The notes below the pieces were generated by a model. That model was not told the origin of the DNA. It saw only the letters and a program-made list of their open reading frames with translations, and made no database searches. Of a DNA stretch of 7,336 nucleotides, positions 1-6,157 are shown in pieces. Source of the DNA: Acidobacteriota bacterium (GTDB taxonomy: Bacteria; Acidobacteriota; Holophagae; Thermotomaculales; Thermotomaculaceae); NCBI GenBank assembly GCA_015487755.1, contig WFPG01000282.1:1-7336 (forward strand), read 5' to 3'. A program made the position numbers and the translations under genes. Within the stretch, counting starts at the first letter, position 1, and every line of letters begins with the position of its first letter.

Positions 1-507
1 GGAATTATTGAGTACTCTTTTGTTAACATAGTTAAGGCGACTGGACACGGGTGTGTAACGGTAGCAGGGGCATACCTTGTAACTTTAACCGCTTTGAAAC
101 AACTTTATAAAGAGGAACTTCCCGAAAGGGGAAAGGTTAAGGTTGAACTGCCGCAAAGCGCTAATGAGGGAACGCAGGGGGTAATAGCCTCGGTTATAAC
201 ACACATCACAGGGGCAACTTACGACAGGGGCTTCAAAGGCTTAAACGGTAAGTATTCAAGGGTAAACCTTCTCTTTTTCAATTGCGATATACCGTCCTTT
301 GCAAGGTTTACAAGGATTGACACTGGAAAATCGGTAGATGTTTTCTATTTTCCTCAAAAACTTGTCTCACCGGGAAATGTTTTAGGAAAAATGCTTTCCC
401 TTTCCCCCTCAGACAAAGAGTTTAAAAAATATCAAAACCAATGGCTTGAAATTGTCAAAACAGTGCTTGAAAACCCGGACAAAGTAATTGAGGTTAAAGA
501 GGTTTAA
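1..507 (+). CDS. FmdE-like domain protein, 5' end cut by the window (partial)
   Basis: The reading frame is open from base 1 to a TAA at 505-507, giving 168 visible residues. A TTG at 94 could be taken as a start, but the frame upstream of it encodes a GHGC motif (visible residues 15-18) that resembles the GHxC metal-binding motif of FmdE (formylmethanofuran dehydrogenase subunit E-like) proteins. The true start is therefore almost certainly outside the window. A second block, about residues 56-92, has the shape EGTQGVIASVITHITGAT followed by a Gly/Lys-rich stretch and LLFF. It resembles the second conserved FmdE region, though the cysteine usual there is not obvious. FmdE-like proteins occur in many non-methanogens, where their role is poorly defined, so no reaction is assigned. 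The gene ends 148 bases before the FTCD gene and a promoter candidate lies between them, so it probably belongs to another transcript. No signal peptide or membrane segment can be judged without the N-terminus. Family assignment is moderate. Confidence 0.6.
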   Translation, partial: GIIEYSFVNIVKATGHGCVTVAGAYLVTLTALKQLYKEELPERGKVKVELPQSANEGTQGVIASVITHITGATYDRGFKGLNGKYSRVNLLFFNCDIPSFARFTRIDTGKSVDVFYFPQKLVSPGNVLGKMLSLSPSDKEFKKYQNQWLEIVKTVLENPDKVIEVKEV

Positions 508-539
508 CTTTACTGATTAAAAAATAAAAATTCACCCTG

Positions 540-575
540 TTTTTTCGCCTTTTCCCCGCTAAAAGGTGACAAAAA
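540..575 (+). other. AT-flanked hairpin in the intergenic spacer
   Basis: CGCCTTTT (546-553) pairs with AAAAGGTG (561-568) through seven Watson-Crick pairs and one G-U pair around a 7-base loop. The T run at 540-545 can extend the helix with the A run at 571-575 across a small bulge. It sits 32 bases after the FmdE-like stop codon. It could end that transcript, but on neither strand is it followed by a T tract outside the stem, so it is not a standard intrinsic terminator. Its right arm overlaps the proposed -35 box of the next promoter. Confidence 0.35.
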
Positions 576-594
576 TACGATTATTTGCTATGTT
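566..594 (+). promoter_or_regulatory. Candidate sigma70-type promoter with extended -10, for FTCD-ptb-buk
   Basis: GTGACA at 566-571 matches the TTGACA -35 consensus at 5 of 6 positions. After exactly 17 bases comes TATGTT at 589-594, which matches TATAAT at 4 of 6. A TG at 586-587 gives the extended -10 form TGCTAT. Transcription would begin near 601, leaving a leader of about 55 bases before the FTCD start. The leader contains only a weak pairing (AGGGG with CCCTT, about 605-620) and no riboswitch that I recognise. Spacing and position support it, but the call rests on consensus matching by eye. Confidence 0.45.
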
Positions 595-655
595 TATACC
601 GATAGGGGGATTTTACCCTTAAAAGGCTTGATAAAAAACATTTCGGAGGAGATAG

Positions 656-2497
656 ATGGCAAAAAAACTTGTTGAATGTGTTCCGAATTTTTCCGAAGGT
701 AGAGATAAAAAGGTTATAAACGCAATTGTTGAAGCAATCAATTCCGTTGATGGGGTGGATGTTTTAGATGTTGACCCCGGTTTTGATACAAACAGGACTG
801 TTGTTACCTTTGTAGGAGACCCCGACGCTGTTGTGGAAGGGGCTTTCAGGGGCATAAAGAAGGCTTCCGAACTTATAGATATGTCCAAACACCACGGGGA
901 GCACCCGAGAATGGGCGCAACCGATGTTTGCCCCTTTGTCCCGGTAAACAACATTACAGTTGAAGAGTGTGTTGAACTTGCACATAGATTAGCAAAAAGG
1001 GTTGGAGAAGAGTTGAAAATCCCCGTTTACCTTTACGAGTACGCCGCAACAAGGCCTGAAAGGAAAAACCTTGCAAACATAAGAAAGGGTGAGTACGAAG
1101 GGCTTGCAGAAAAACTTAAAGACCCTGAATGGAAGCCTGATTACGGCCCTGCAGAGTTTAATCCAAAGTCAGGGGCAACAGTTATAGGGGTCAGGGAGTT
1201 TTTAATAGCGTACAATATCACCTTAAACACAAGGGAAAAACTTTATGCAACAGATATAGCACTTGAAATAAGGGAAAAGGGAAGGCCTAAAAGGGTCGGA
1301 AATATTAAGCCTTTCTACACATACGGCACAATTGTTAAGCACAAGGAAGGGGAGTTTTACTGCGGAAACTGCGATTTTGTGGCAAAAACCCAAGACGAGT
1401 TGTTTGAGCATTGCGAAAAAGAGCATAATTACGATTTAAAGGCAATATACAAAGAGCACGGAATAGACCCCACAAACCTTGTAGGGAAGCCTTCAATCAA
1501 AGCGGGAAAGTTCAAGTTCTGCAAGGCAATAGGCTGGTATGTTGACGAATACGAAAGGGCGCAGATTTCAATAAACCTCACAAATTACAAGGTTACTCCT
1601 CCCCACATTGTTCTTGAAGAAGTAAGGAAACTTGCCGCCGAAAGGGGGCTTGTGGTTACAGGAAGCGAAGTGGTTGGGCTTATTCCTTTTGAGGCTCTCT
1701 ATCAGGCAGGGGTTTATTACCTTAAACAGCAGGGGAAATCCGCGGGAGTGCCGTTAGACGATGTTTTAAAGACAGCGGTTTACTCAATGGGATTAAACGA
1801 TGTGTCAGAATTTAACATTAAAGAGAAGGTTTTAGGTTACCCCTCACTTGACGATAGAAAACTTATCAATATGACTGTTAAAGGCCTTGTTGACGAGGTT
1901 TCAAGGGCAACGCCCGCACCGGGTGGCGGCTCCGTTTCCGCACTTGCTTCCGCTTTAGGGGCAGGATTGTCCTCAATGGTTGCAGGCTTAACAATATCAA
2001 AGAAAAAGTATTTAAAAGTGAAAGACTTAATGGCTGAAATAGGAGAAGAGGCTCAAAAGATAAAAGAGGAATTGGTTAGAGGGATTGACGACGACACGGA
2101 TGCTTTCAACGAATACTTTGTTGCCTTGAAAATGCCTAAAAACACCGAGGAGGAGAAAAAGGCAAGGGAAAAGGCAATGCTTGAAGGCTTGAAAAAGGCT
2201 ATCTCCGTTCCTTTAAAAACTGCGGAAAACTCCTTAAAAGCCATAGAGGTTGCAATTAAGGTTGCCGAAAACGGAAACATAAACTCTGTAACAGACGCCG
2301 GGGTAGGCGGAGAGGTTGCCTATGCAGGTTTAAGGGGAGCGGTTTTAAATGTATTGATAAACCTTCCCGGCATTGAAGACAAAGAGTTTGTAAATGAAAT
2401 GAAAGAAAAAACCGATACATTGATAAATAAGGGAAGCGAACTTATAGAAAAGTTGAGAAAAATTGTTGAAGAAAAGATAAAGCAATTGGAAAAATAA
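656..2497 (+). CDS. ftcD: Bifunctional glutamate formimidoyltransferase / formimidoyltetrahydrofolate cyclodeaminase with inserted zinc finger
   Basis: The protein moves the formimino group from N-formiminoglutamate, the late intermediate of histidine degradation, to tetrahydrofolate, then cyclises 5-formimino-THF to 5,10-methenyl-THF with loss of ammonia. It is a cytosolic enzyme. Residues 4-180 match the N-terminal transferase subdomain (start VECVPNFSEGRD; GEHPRMGATDVCPF at 81-94, with His83 at the place of the catalytic histidine of the mammalian enzyme). Residues about 181-340 form the second transferase subdomain (FLIAYNITL, GWYVDE, SEVVGLIPFEAL). Residues about 400-605 are the cyclodeaminase (APGGGSVSALASALGA at 421-436; DDDTDAFNEYFVALKMPK at 478-495). 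At 613 residues it exceeds the usual length of about 540, mainly because of an insertion near 213-286 bearing CX2CX12HX4H (Cys236, Cys239, His252, His257). The ATG at 656 follows GGAGGAG (645-651). Ptb starts 18 bases after its stop, indicating one operon. The main assignment is firm; the role of the insertion is unknown. Confidence 0.95.
   Translation: MAKKLVECVPNFSEGRDKKVINAIVEAINSVDGVDVLDVDPGFDTNRTVVTFVGDPDAVVEGAFRGIKKASELIDMSKHHGEHPRMGATDVCPFVPVNNITVEECVELAHRLAKRVGEELKIPVYLYEYAATRPERKNLANIRKGEYEGLAEKLKDPEWKPDYGPAEFNPKSGATVIGVREFLIAYNITLNTREKLYATDIALEIREKGRPKRVGNIKPFYTYGTIVKHKEGEFYCGNCDFVAKTQDELFEHCEKEHNYDLKAIYKEHGIDPTNLVGKPSIKAGKFKFCKAIGWYVDEYERAQISINLTNYKVTPPHIVLEEVRKLAAERGLVVTGSEVVGLIPFEALYQAGVYYLKQQGKSAGVPLDDVLKTAVYSMGLNDVSEFNIKEKVLGYPSLDDRKLINMTVKGLVDEVSRATPAPGGGSVSALASALGAGLSSMVAGLTISKKKYLKVKDLMAEIGEEAQKIKEELVRGIDDDTDAFNEYFVALKMPKNTEEEKKAREKAMLEGLKKAISVPLKTAENSLKAIEVAIKVAENGNINSVTDAGVGGEVAYAGLRGAVLNVLINLPGIEDKEFVNEMKEKTDTLINKGSELIEKLRKIVEEKIKQLEK
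1292..1513 (+). other. Insertion in FTCD encoding a C2H2-type zinc-finger motif
   Basis: This in-frame segment encodes FTCD residues about 213-286. In the usual enzyme the stretch IREKGR (here 205-210) is followed within about 15 residues by the GWY(L/V)DE strand (here 293-298). Here roughly 60 to 70 extra residues intervene. They include Cys236, Cys239, His252 and His257 (coding bases 1361-1426), which exactly fit CX2CX12HX4H, with an aromatic residue (Phe241) and a hydrophobic residue (Leu249) placed as in classical C2H2 fingers. Codon use is like the rest of the gene and there is no frame disruption, so it is a genuine part of the protein. Structural zinc binding is likely; nucleic acid or protein binding is only a possibility. 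Boundaries are approximate. Confidence 0.75.
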
Positions 2498-2515
2498 GCG
2501 GTAAAAGGAGTTAAA

Positions 2516-3409
2516 ATGAAAAAACTTTCAAATCTTATAGATAAGGCTAAGGGTGCGCAAAAAAAGAAGATTGTTGTTGTGGAAGGGCATGACAGGCCTG
2601 TTCTTGAAGCAATAAAAGACGCTTTAGATTTGGGGATTATAGAGCCAATACTTGTGGGGGATAAGGAAAAGATAGAAAAAGCATTAAAAGAGTTGGCAAT
2701 TCCCTTGCAAAATGTGGAAATATTAAATACCCATTCCCCTGAAGAATCTGCTAAAAACGGTATTTCCCTTGTATCAAAAAAGATGGGTGATATCGTTATG
2801 AAGGGGTTAATCCCCACAGATACATTTTTAAAAGCAATTTTAAACAAAGAGTGGGGGTTAAGGACAAACTCAATCCTTTCCCATGTAGCCTTATTTGAAA
2901 TTCCCTCATACCACAAACTGCTTTTAATAACAGATGCTGCTATGAATATAGCCCCTGACATAAACCAGAAGATACACATTACCAGGAATGCGGTAAACTT
3001 TATGAAAAACATTGTTGAAGAAAACCCTAAAGTAGCCTTTTTAACCCACAATGAAAAGGTTAAATCTGGGGTTCAGGCATCGGAAGATGCGGCAATCTTA
3101 ACAATGATGGCAAAAAGGGGGCAATTGGGAGATATACTTGCAGACGGGCCCCTTGCCCTTGACAACATAATCTCAAAAGAAGCGGCGGAGCACAAAGGGA
3201 TTAAATCAGAGGTTGCGGGAGACGCCGACATTATTATTTGCCCGGAGATTATGTCAGGGAATGCCCTTTACAAATCTCTTACCTACTTTGCAAAGGCAAA
3301 GGCGGCGGCATTGATCGCGGGAGCAAAAGCGCCTGTTGTTTTAACCTCAAGGGCGGACAGCGCAGAAACCAAGTTATACTCAATAGTGTTTGCAGTTGTA
3401 AATTCATAA
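2516..3409 (+). CDS. ptb: Phosphate butyryltransferase (phosphate acyltransferase family)
   Basis: The enzyme converts butyryl-CoA, or related acyl-CoA, and phosphate to acyl phosphate and CoA in the cytosol. It is the first of two steps that conserve the thioester as ATP. At 297 residues it has the normal length of Ptb and is shorter than typical phosphotransacetylases. Family motifs run in order: MKGLIPT at 95-101, LSHVALFEIP at 121-130, TDAAMNIAP at 139-147, DGPLALDNI at 210-218, GDADIIICPEIMSGNALYK at 235-253, and a C-terminal AGAKAPVVLTSRADS block at 268-282. The ATG at 2516 is preceded by AAAGGAG (2504-2510). The butyrate kinase gene starts 10 bases after the stop, the classic ptb-buk pairing, which argues for Ptb rather than an acetate enzyme. 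Chain-length preference (butyrate, isobutyrate, isovalerate, propionate) cannot be read from sequence. Relatives are sometimes labelled bifunctional enoyl-CoA hydratase/phosphate acetyltransferase, but no hydratase domain is present. Confidence 0.92.
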   Translation: MKKLSNLIDKAKGAQKKKIVVVEGHDRPVLEAIKDALDLGIIEPILVGDKEKIEKALKELAIPLQNVEILNTHSPEESAKNGISLVSKKMGDIVMKGLIPTDTFLKAILNKEWGLRTNSILSHVALFEIPSYHKLLLITDAAMNIAPDINQKIHITRNAVNFMKNIVEENPKVAFLTHNEKVKSGVQASEDAAILTMMAKRGQLGDILADGPLALDNIISKEAAEHKGIKSEVAGDADIIICPEIMSGNALYKSLTYFAKAKAAALIAGAKAPVVLTSRADSAETKLYSIVFAVVNS

Positions 3410-3419
3410 GGGGAAAACT

Positions 3420-4493
3420 ATGGATTTAAAAATCCTTACCATAAATCCCGGCTCAACCTCAACAAAGATTGGACTATTTAAAGGGGACAAGCCTATAAAG
3501 GTTGAAAACCTTAAACACGAAACAGAGGATTTATTAAAATTTAAGTCTATTTACGAGCAATACCCTTTCAGGAAAAAGGCAATTTTAGATTTTCTTAAAT
3601 CAAACAATATACAACTTTCGGATATAGACGCTTTTGCGGGAAGAGGCGGGCTTTTAAAACCTATTCCCGGCGGTGTTTATAAGGTAAACGATTTAATGAA
3701 AAGGCATTTAAAATATGCAAAATTCGGGGAGCATGCCTCAAATTTAGGGGCAATACTTGCCGACGAACTGGCAAAAGAGGCGGGAGGAAAACCTGCTTTT
3801 ATTGTTGACCCTCCTGTTGTTGACGAAATGATAGAAATAGCAAGGTATTCGGGAATGCCTGAAAACCCGAGAAAATCTATCTTTCACGCACTTAACCAGA
3901 AGGCTGTTGCAAGAAGGTATGCAGATTCAATAGGCAAAAAGTACGAAGAGTTAAACCTTGTTGTAGCCCATTTAGGCGGCGGAATTACCGTAGGTGCACA
4001 CAGAAAGGGAAAGGTTATAGATGTTAACAACGGGCTATCGGGAGACGGGCCATTTTCCCCTGAAAGAAGCGGGGGAGTGCCGACGCTAAAACTGATTGAA
4101 CTTTGCTATTCAGGCCATTACGAGCCTGAAACAATGAAAAGAAAGGCTGTAGGAAAAGGGGGGCTTGTCGCCTACCTTAAAACAAACAACGCAATTGAAA
4201 TAGAAGAAAAGATAAAAAACGGAGACAAAGAGGCTGAAACAATATACAGGGCAATGGCGTATCAGGTTGCGAAAGAGATAGGCTCATATCATGTAGCCCT
4301 TGCATGCAAAACAGATGCAATAATAATAACCGGCGGGCTTGCACATTCGGATATGCTAATTACATGGATAAAGGAAATGATTGAGCCTCTTGCAAAAATT
4401 GTGGTATTCCCGGGAGAAGACGAATTGTTGGCGCTTGCGGAAGGTAGCATAAAAGCGTTAAAGGGAGAAATTGAGATAAAAGAGTATGAATAA
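3420..4493 (+). CDS. buk: Butyrate kinase
   Basis: Buk transfers phosphate from butyryl phosphate to ADP, giving butyrate and ATP. It belongs to the ASKHA (acetate kinase/Hsp70/actin) fold and completes the step begun by Ptb. The 357 residues fit the family length. Visible motifs are the N-terminal phosphate loop INPGSTSTKIG (8-18), FAGRGG (72-77), VDPPVVDEM (129-137), HALNQKAVARR (156-166), the second phosphate-binding strand VAHLGGGITVGAH (182-194), GDGPFSPERSGGVP (208-221), the adenosine-site segment ITGGLAHS (303-310) and PGEDELLALAEG (331-342). The short N-terminal region and the FSPERSGGVP block favour butyrate kinase over acetate kinase. The ATG at 3420 is preceded by AAGGGG (3408-3413), which overlaps the ptb stop codon, so translation is probably coupled. 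Branched-chain fatty acid kinases are closely related, so isobutyrate or isovalerate could be the physiological product. Confidence 0.94.
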   Translation: MDLKILTINPGSTSTKIGLFKGDKPIKVENLKHETEDLLKFKSIYEQYPFRKKAILDFLKSNNIQLSDIDAFAGRGGLLKPIPGGVYKVNDLMKRHLKYAKFGEHASNLGAILADELAKEAGGKPAFIVDPPVVDEMIEIARYSGMPENPRKSIFHALNQKAVARRYADSIGKKYEELNLVVAHLGGGITVGAHRKGKVIDVNNGLSGDGPFSPERSGGVPTLKLIELCYSGHYEPETMKRKAVGKGGLVAYLKTNNAIEIEEKIKNGDKEAETIYRAMAYQVAKEIGSYHVALACKTDAIIITGGLAHSDMLITWIKEMIEPLAKIVVFPGEDELLALAEGSIKALKGEIEIKEYE

Positions 4494-4522
4494 TTTAAAA
4501 ATATTAAATATTCTGCTATATT
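4494..4522 (+). promoter_or_regulatory. Candidate extended -10 promoter for the DUF134-mrp-PLP lyase unit
   Basis: TTTAAA at 4494-4499, directly after the buk stop codon, matches the -35 consensus at 4 of 6. Seventeen bases later TATATT at 4517-4522 matches the -10 box at 5 of 6, with TG at 4514-4515 giving an extended -10 (TGCTATATT). Start of transcription would fall near 4529. The spacer holds a short direct repeat, AATATT at 4500-4505 and 4507-4512. Read-through from buk is equally possible because no terminator is visible between the genes. Confidence 0.45.
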
Positions 4523-4528
4523 GATTAT

Positions 4529-4540
4529 GAACAAAGGTTC
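4529..4540 (+). promoter_or_regulatory. Small inverted repeat at the predicted transcription start
   Basis: GAAC (4529-4532) and GTTC (4537-4540) form a perfect 4-base inverted repeat around AAAG. It lies right where the proposed promoter would start transcription and 5 bases before the GGAG ribosome site (4546-4549) of the DUF134 gene. It could be an operator half-site pair, possibly for the DUF134 protein itself, or a small leader hairpin. A repeat this short arises easily by chance, so the call is weak. Confidence 0.2.
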
Positions 4541-4554
4541 TTTACGGAGTTGAA

Positions 4555-4914
4555 ATGGTCAGGCCGAGAAAATTAAGGTTTATAGGTAAAAAACCTGAAG
4601 TAAAAATATTCAAGCCGGCAGGCATTCCATTCAGGGATATAGAAAACATAACTTTAACCCTTGACGAATACGAGGCTTTAAGGCTCTGCGATTACGAAGG
4701 CTTAGACCATGCGGAAGCGGCAGAGTTAATGAATATATCACGGCCTACCTTTACAAGGCTTATAGAAAAAGCGAGAAACAAAATAGCAACCGCTATTATT
4801 GAAGGCAAGGCAATTACTGTGGAAGGCGGAAATGTTGCCTTTCAAAAAAGGGAAAGGTGCGAAAAGTGTAATAAAGAGATACCTGCAACAAAAAAACACA
4901 ATTGTAAGGAATAA
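4555..4914 (+). CDS. DUF134 family helix-turn-helix DNA-binding protein
   Basis: This small protein of 119 residues matches the DUF134 family, predicted DNA-binding proteins often encoded beside Mrp-type ATPases and NifX/orange-protein genes. It starts with the family's basic MVRPRKLR, then a Pro-Gly-Pro segment (21-25), the signature LTLDEYEALRLCDYEGL at 34-50, and a predicted helix-turn-helix at about 51-75 (DHAEAAELMNISRPTFTRL) that resembles sigma-factor region 4. AR.KIA and GK.ITVEGG follow at 73-92. The C-terminal tail has Cys102, Cys105, His115 and Cys117 (CX2CX9HXC), a likely zinc or iron site. The ATG at 4555 has GGAG 5 bases upstream. The mrp gene begins 12 bases after the stop and shares its transcript. 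The neighbour suggests a regulator of, or accessory to, metal-cluster assembly; the target DNA is unknown. Family assignment is confident, function is inferred. Confidence 0.88.
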   Translation: MVRPRKLRFIGKKPEVKIFKPAGIPFRDIENITLTLDEYEALRLCDYEGLDHAEAAELMNISRPTFTRLIEKARNKIATAIIEGKAITVEGGNVAFQKRERCEKCNKEIPATKKHNCKE

Positions 4915-4926
4915 AAGGAGGATACA

Positions 4927-6135
4927 ATGGCAAACAGTTGTTCAAGCGGCTCATGCGGAACAAACCAGAATCAGGATTTTGAAAGAATGATAAAGGATGC
5001 GCAGATTCAGGACACTTTATCAATGATAAAAAACAAGGTTGTTGTTTTATCAGGTAAAGGGGGAGTTGGAAAAAGCACCGTTGCGGCGGGAATAGCCGTA
5101 TCACTTGCACTTGAGGGATATCAGGTCGGTTTAATGGATGTTGATGTTCACGGCCCTACAATCCCAAACCTTTTCGGTCTAACAGACGCAAGGCCGGGAT
5201 TAACCCCAGCGGAAAAACTTATGCCTTTAAAGGTGCTTCCTAACCTTAAAGTTATGTCAATAGGCTTTCTCCTTCAATCACAAAAAGACGCGCTTATATG
5301 GAGAGGGCCTTTAAAGATAGGCTTAATTGAGCAATTTATCTACGATGTTGAATGGGAAAACCTTGATTATCTAATCGTTGACTGCCCTCCGGGAACGGGA
5401 GACGAGCCTCTAACCGTTTTCCAGTTAATTAAAGACGCTCAGGCTGTTTTGGTTACAACCCCGCAGAACGTTTCTGTAATAGATGTTGAAAAATCGGTTA
5501 CCTTTTGCGAAAAAATGGGGGTGAAAGTAACCGGAATAGTTGAGAATATGGCAAGGATTCAATGCCCAGAATGCGGGAAAGAGATTAAGATTTTCCCCGG
5601 CAGAGGGGGAGAGAAGATTGCGGAAGAGTTTAACCTAAAACTACTTGCAAGCCTTCCCTTATCCCACAAACTTATTGAAGCGGCGGATGCTGGGAAACTA
5701 CACAAAGAAGTGAAAGAACTGGAGATGTTCAAGCCTGTTATTGAAGAGATAATAAATGCGGCAAAATCAAGGGAAATGAAGTTAGACAAAAGAATAATAA
5801 AGATCGCAATACCCCTTGACGGTAGCGGCAAGCCTTCCGCTCACTTCGGCCATGCTAAATTCGCTTTTATCTCGGCTGACAGAGAGAAAAAAGTGATAAT
5901 TGAAAAAACTGAACTGACACCGCCCCCTCACGAGCCTAATATAATCCCTCAATGGCTTATAGAAAATAAAGCGGATGTTGTTTTAACAGGGGGAATAGGC
6001 GAAAAAGCCGAAGCAATGTTAAAGAACAATAAAGTTGCCGTTGTTAAAGGCGTAAGCGGAGAGGATATTGAGAAAATAGTTAAAGACTACCTTGAAGGGA
6101 CACTGCAAACACAGGAAAATATGTGTGACCATTAA
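4927..6135 (+). CDS. Mrp/NBP35-type ATPase fused to a NifX/orange-protein-like domain
   Basis: This is a cytosolic P-loop ATPase of the Mrp/ApbC/NBP35 group, whose members carry and transfer iron-sulfur clusters. The N-terminus is short and Cys-containing (Cys5, Cys10), as in fused Mrp proteins. The deviant Walker A GKGGVGKST lies at 43-51, the Mrp signature DVDVHGPTIP at 71-80, DCPPGTGDEPL at 152-162, and the cluster-ligating CXXC at Cys213 and Cys216. After a linker around 265-288, residues about 290-395 form a dinitrogenase iron-molybdenum cofactor (NifX/NafY) type domain, with IAIPLDG at 293-299, HFGHAKF at 306-312, TPPPHEP at 331-337, TGGIG at 354-358 and a C-terminal NMCDH. The architecture is that of MrpORP proteins, where the second domain is related to the molybdenum-copper orange protein. 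The full length of 402 fits the fusion. AGGAGG (4916-4921) sets the ATG at 4927. No nitrogenase genes are present, so a role in nitrogen fixation is not supported. Confidence 0.92.
   Translation: MANSCSSGSCGTNQNQDFERMIKDAQIQDTLSMIKNKVVVLSGKGGVGKSTVAAGIAVSLALEGYQVGLMDVDVHGPTIPNLFGLTDARPGLTPAEKLMPLKVLPNLKVMSIGFLLQSQKDALIWRGPLKIGLIEQFIYDVEWENLDYLIVDCPPGTGDEPLTVFQLIKDAQAVLVTTPQNVSVIDVEKSVTFCEKMGVKVTGIVENMARIQCPECGKEIKIFPGRGGEKIAEEFNLKLLASLPLSHKLIEAADAGKLHKEVKELEMFKPVIEEIINAAKSREMKLDKRIIKIAIPLDGSGKPSAHFGHAKFAFISADREKKVIIEKTELTPPPHEPNIIPQWLIENKADVVLTGGIGEKAEAMLKNNKVAVVKGVSGEDIEKIVKDYLEGTLQTQENMCDH
5794..6111 (+). other. NifX/NafY-like (orange-protein-type) domain at the C-terminus of the Mrp fusion
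   Basis: This segment encodes residues about 290-395 of the Mrp protein. The pattern is a beta strand IAIPLDG, then HFGHA, a Pro-rich HEP loop, and alternating strands and helices around DVVLTGGIG and KVAVVKG. That is the ribonuclease-H-like fold of the dinitrogenase Fe-Mo cofactor family. Members bind Fe-Mo-type or Mo-Cu-S clusters; the conserved HFGH and HEP histidines are plausible metal-site residues. Boundaries are estimated. Confidence 0.8.
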
Positions 6136-6157
6136 ATAAAAATCAGGGAGAGAGAGT

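Noticed and set aside
94..507. TTG at 94 as the true start of the first gene
   Set aside because: The frame is open to base 1, and the upstream part encodes the family-like GHGC motif, so the gene is truncated by the window.
601..655. Riboswitch in the ftcD leader
   Set aside because: The leader after the predicted start is only about 55 bases, has just a weak pairing, and shows no conserved folate, glycine or SAM riboswitch core.
2320..3051. Open frame of 243 codons on the minus strand across the ftcD-ptb junction
   Set aside because: It lies opposite two well-recognised genes, its Ser/Phe/Ile-rich translation resembles no family, and it spans their junction. It is an antisense shadow.
3238..3429. 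Small plus-strand frame overlapping the end of ptb and the start of buk
   Set aside because: It lies almost wholly within ptb in another frame, has no good ribosome site of its own, and its product matches nothing recognisable.
4799..4990. Small plus-strand frame bridging the DUF134 and mrp genes
   Set aside because: It overlaps the conserved C-terminus of DUF134 and the N-terminus of mrp in a different frame, and its product is Lys/Arg-rich with no family features.
4927..6135. Nitrogen-fixation role suggested by the NifX-like domain
   Set aside because: No nif structural or cofactor genes are present, and Mrp fusions to this domain are widespread in non-fixing anaerobes.
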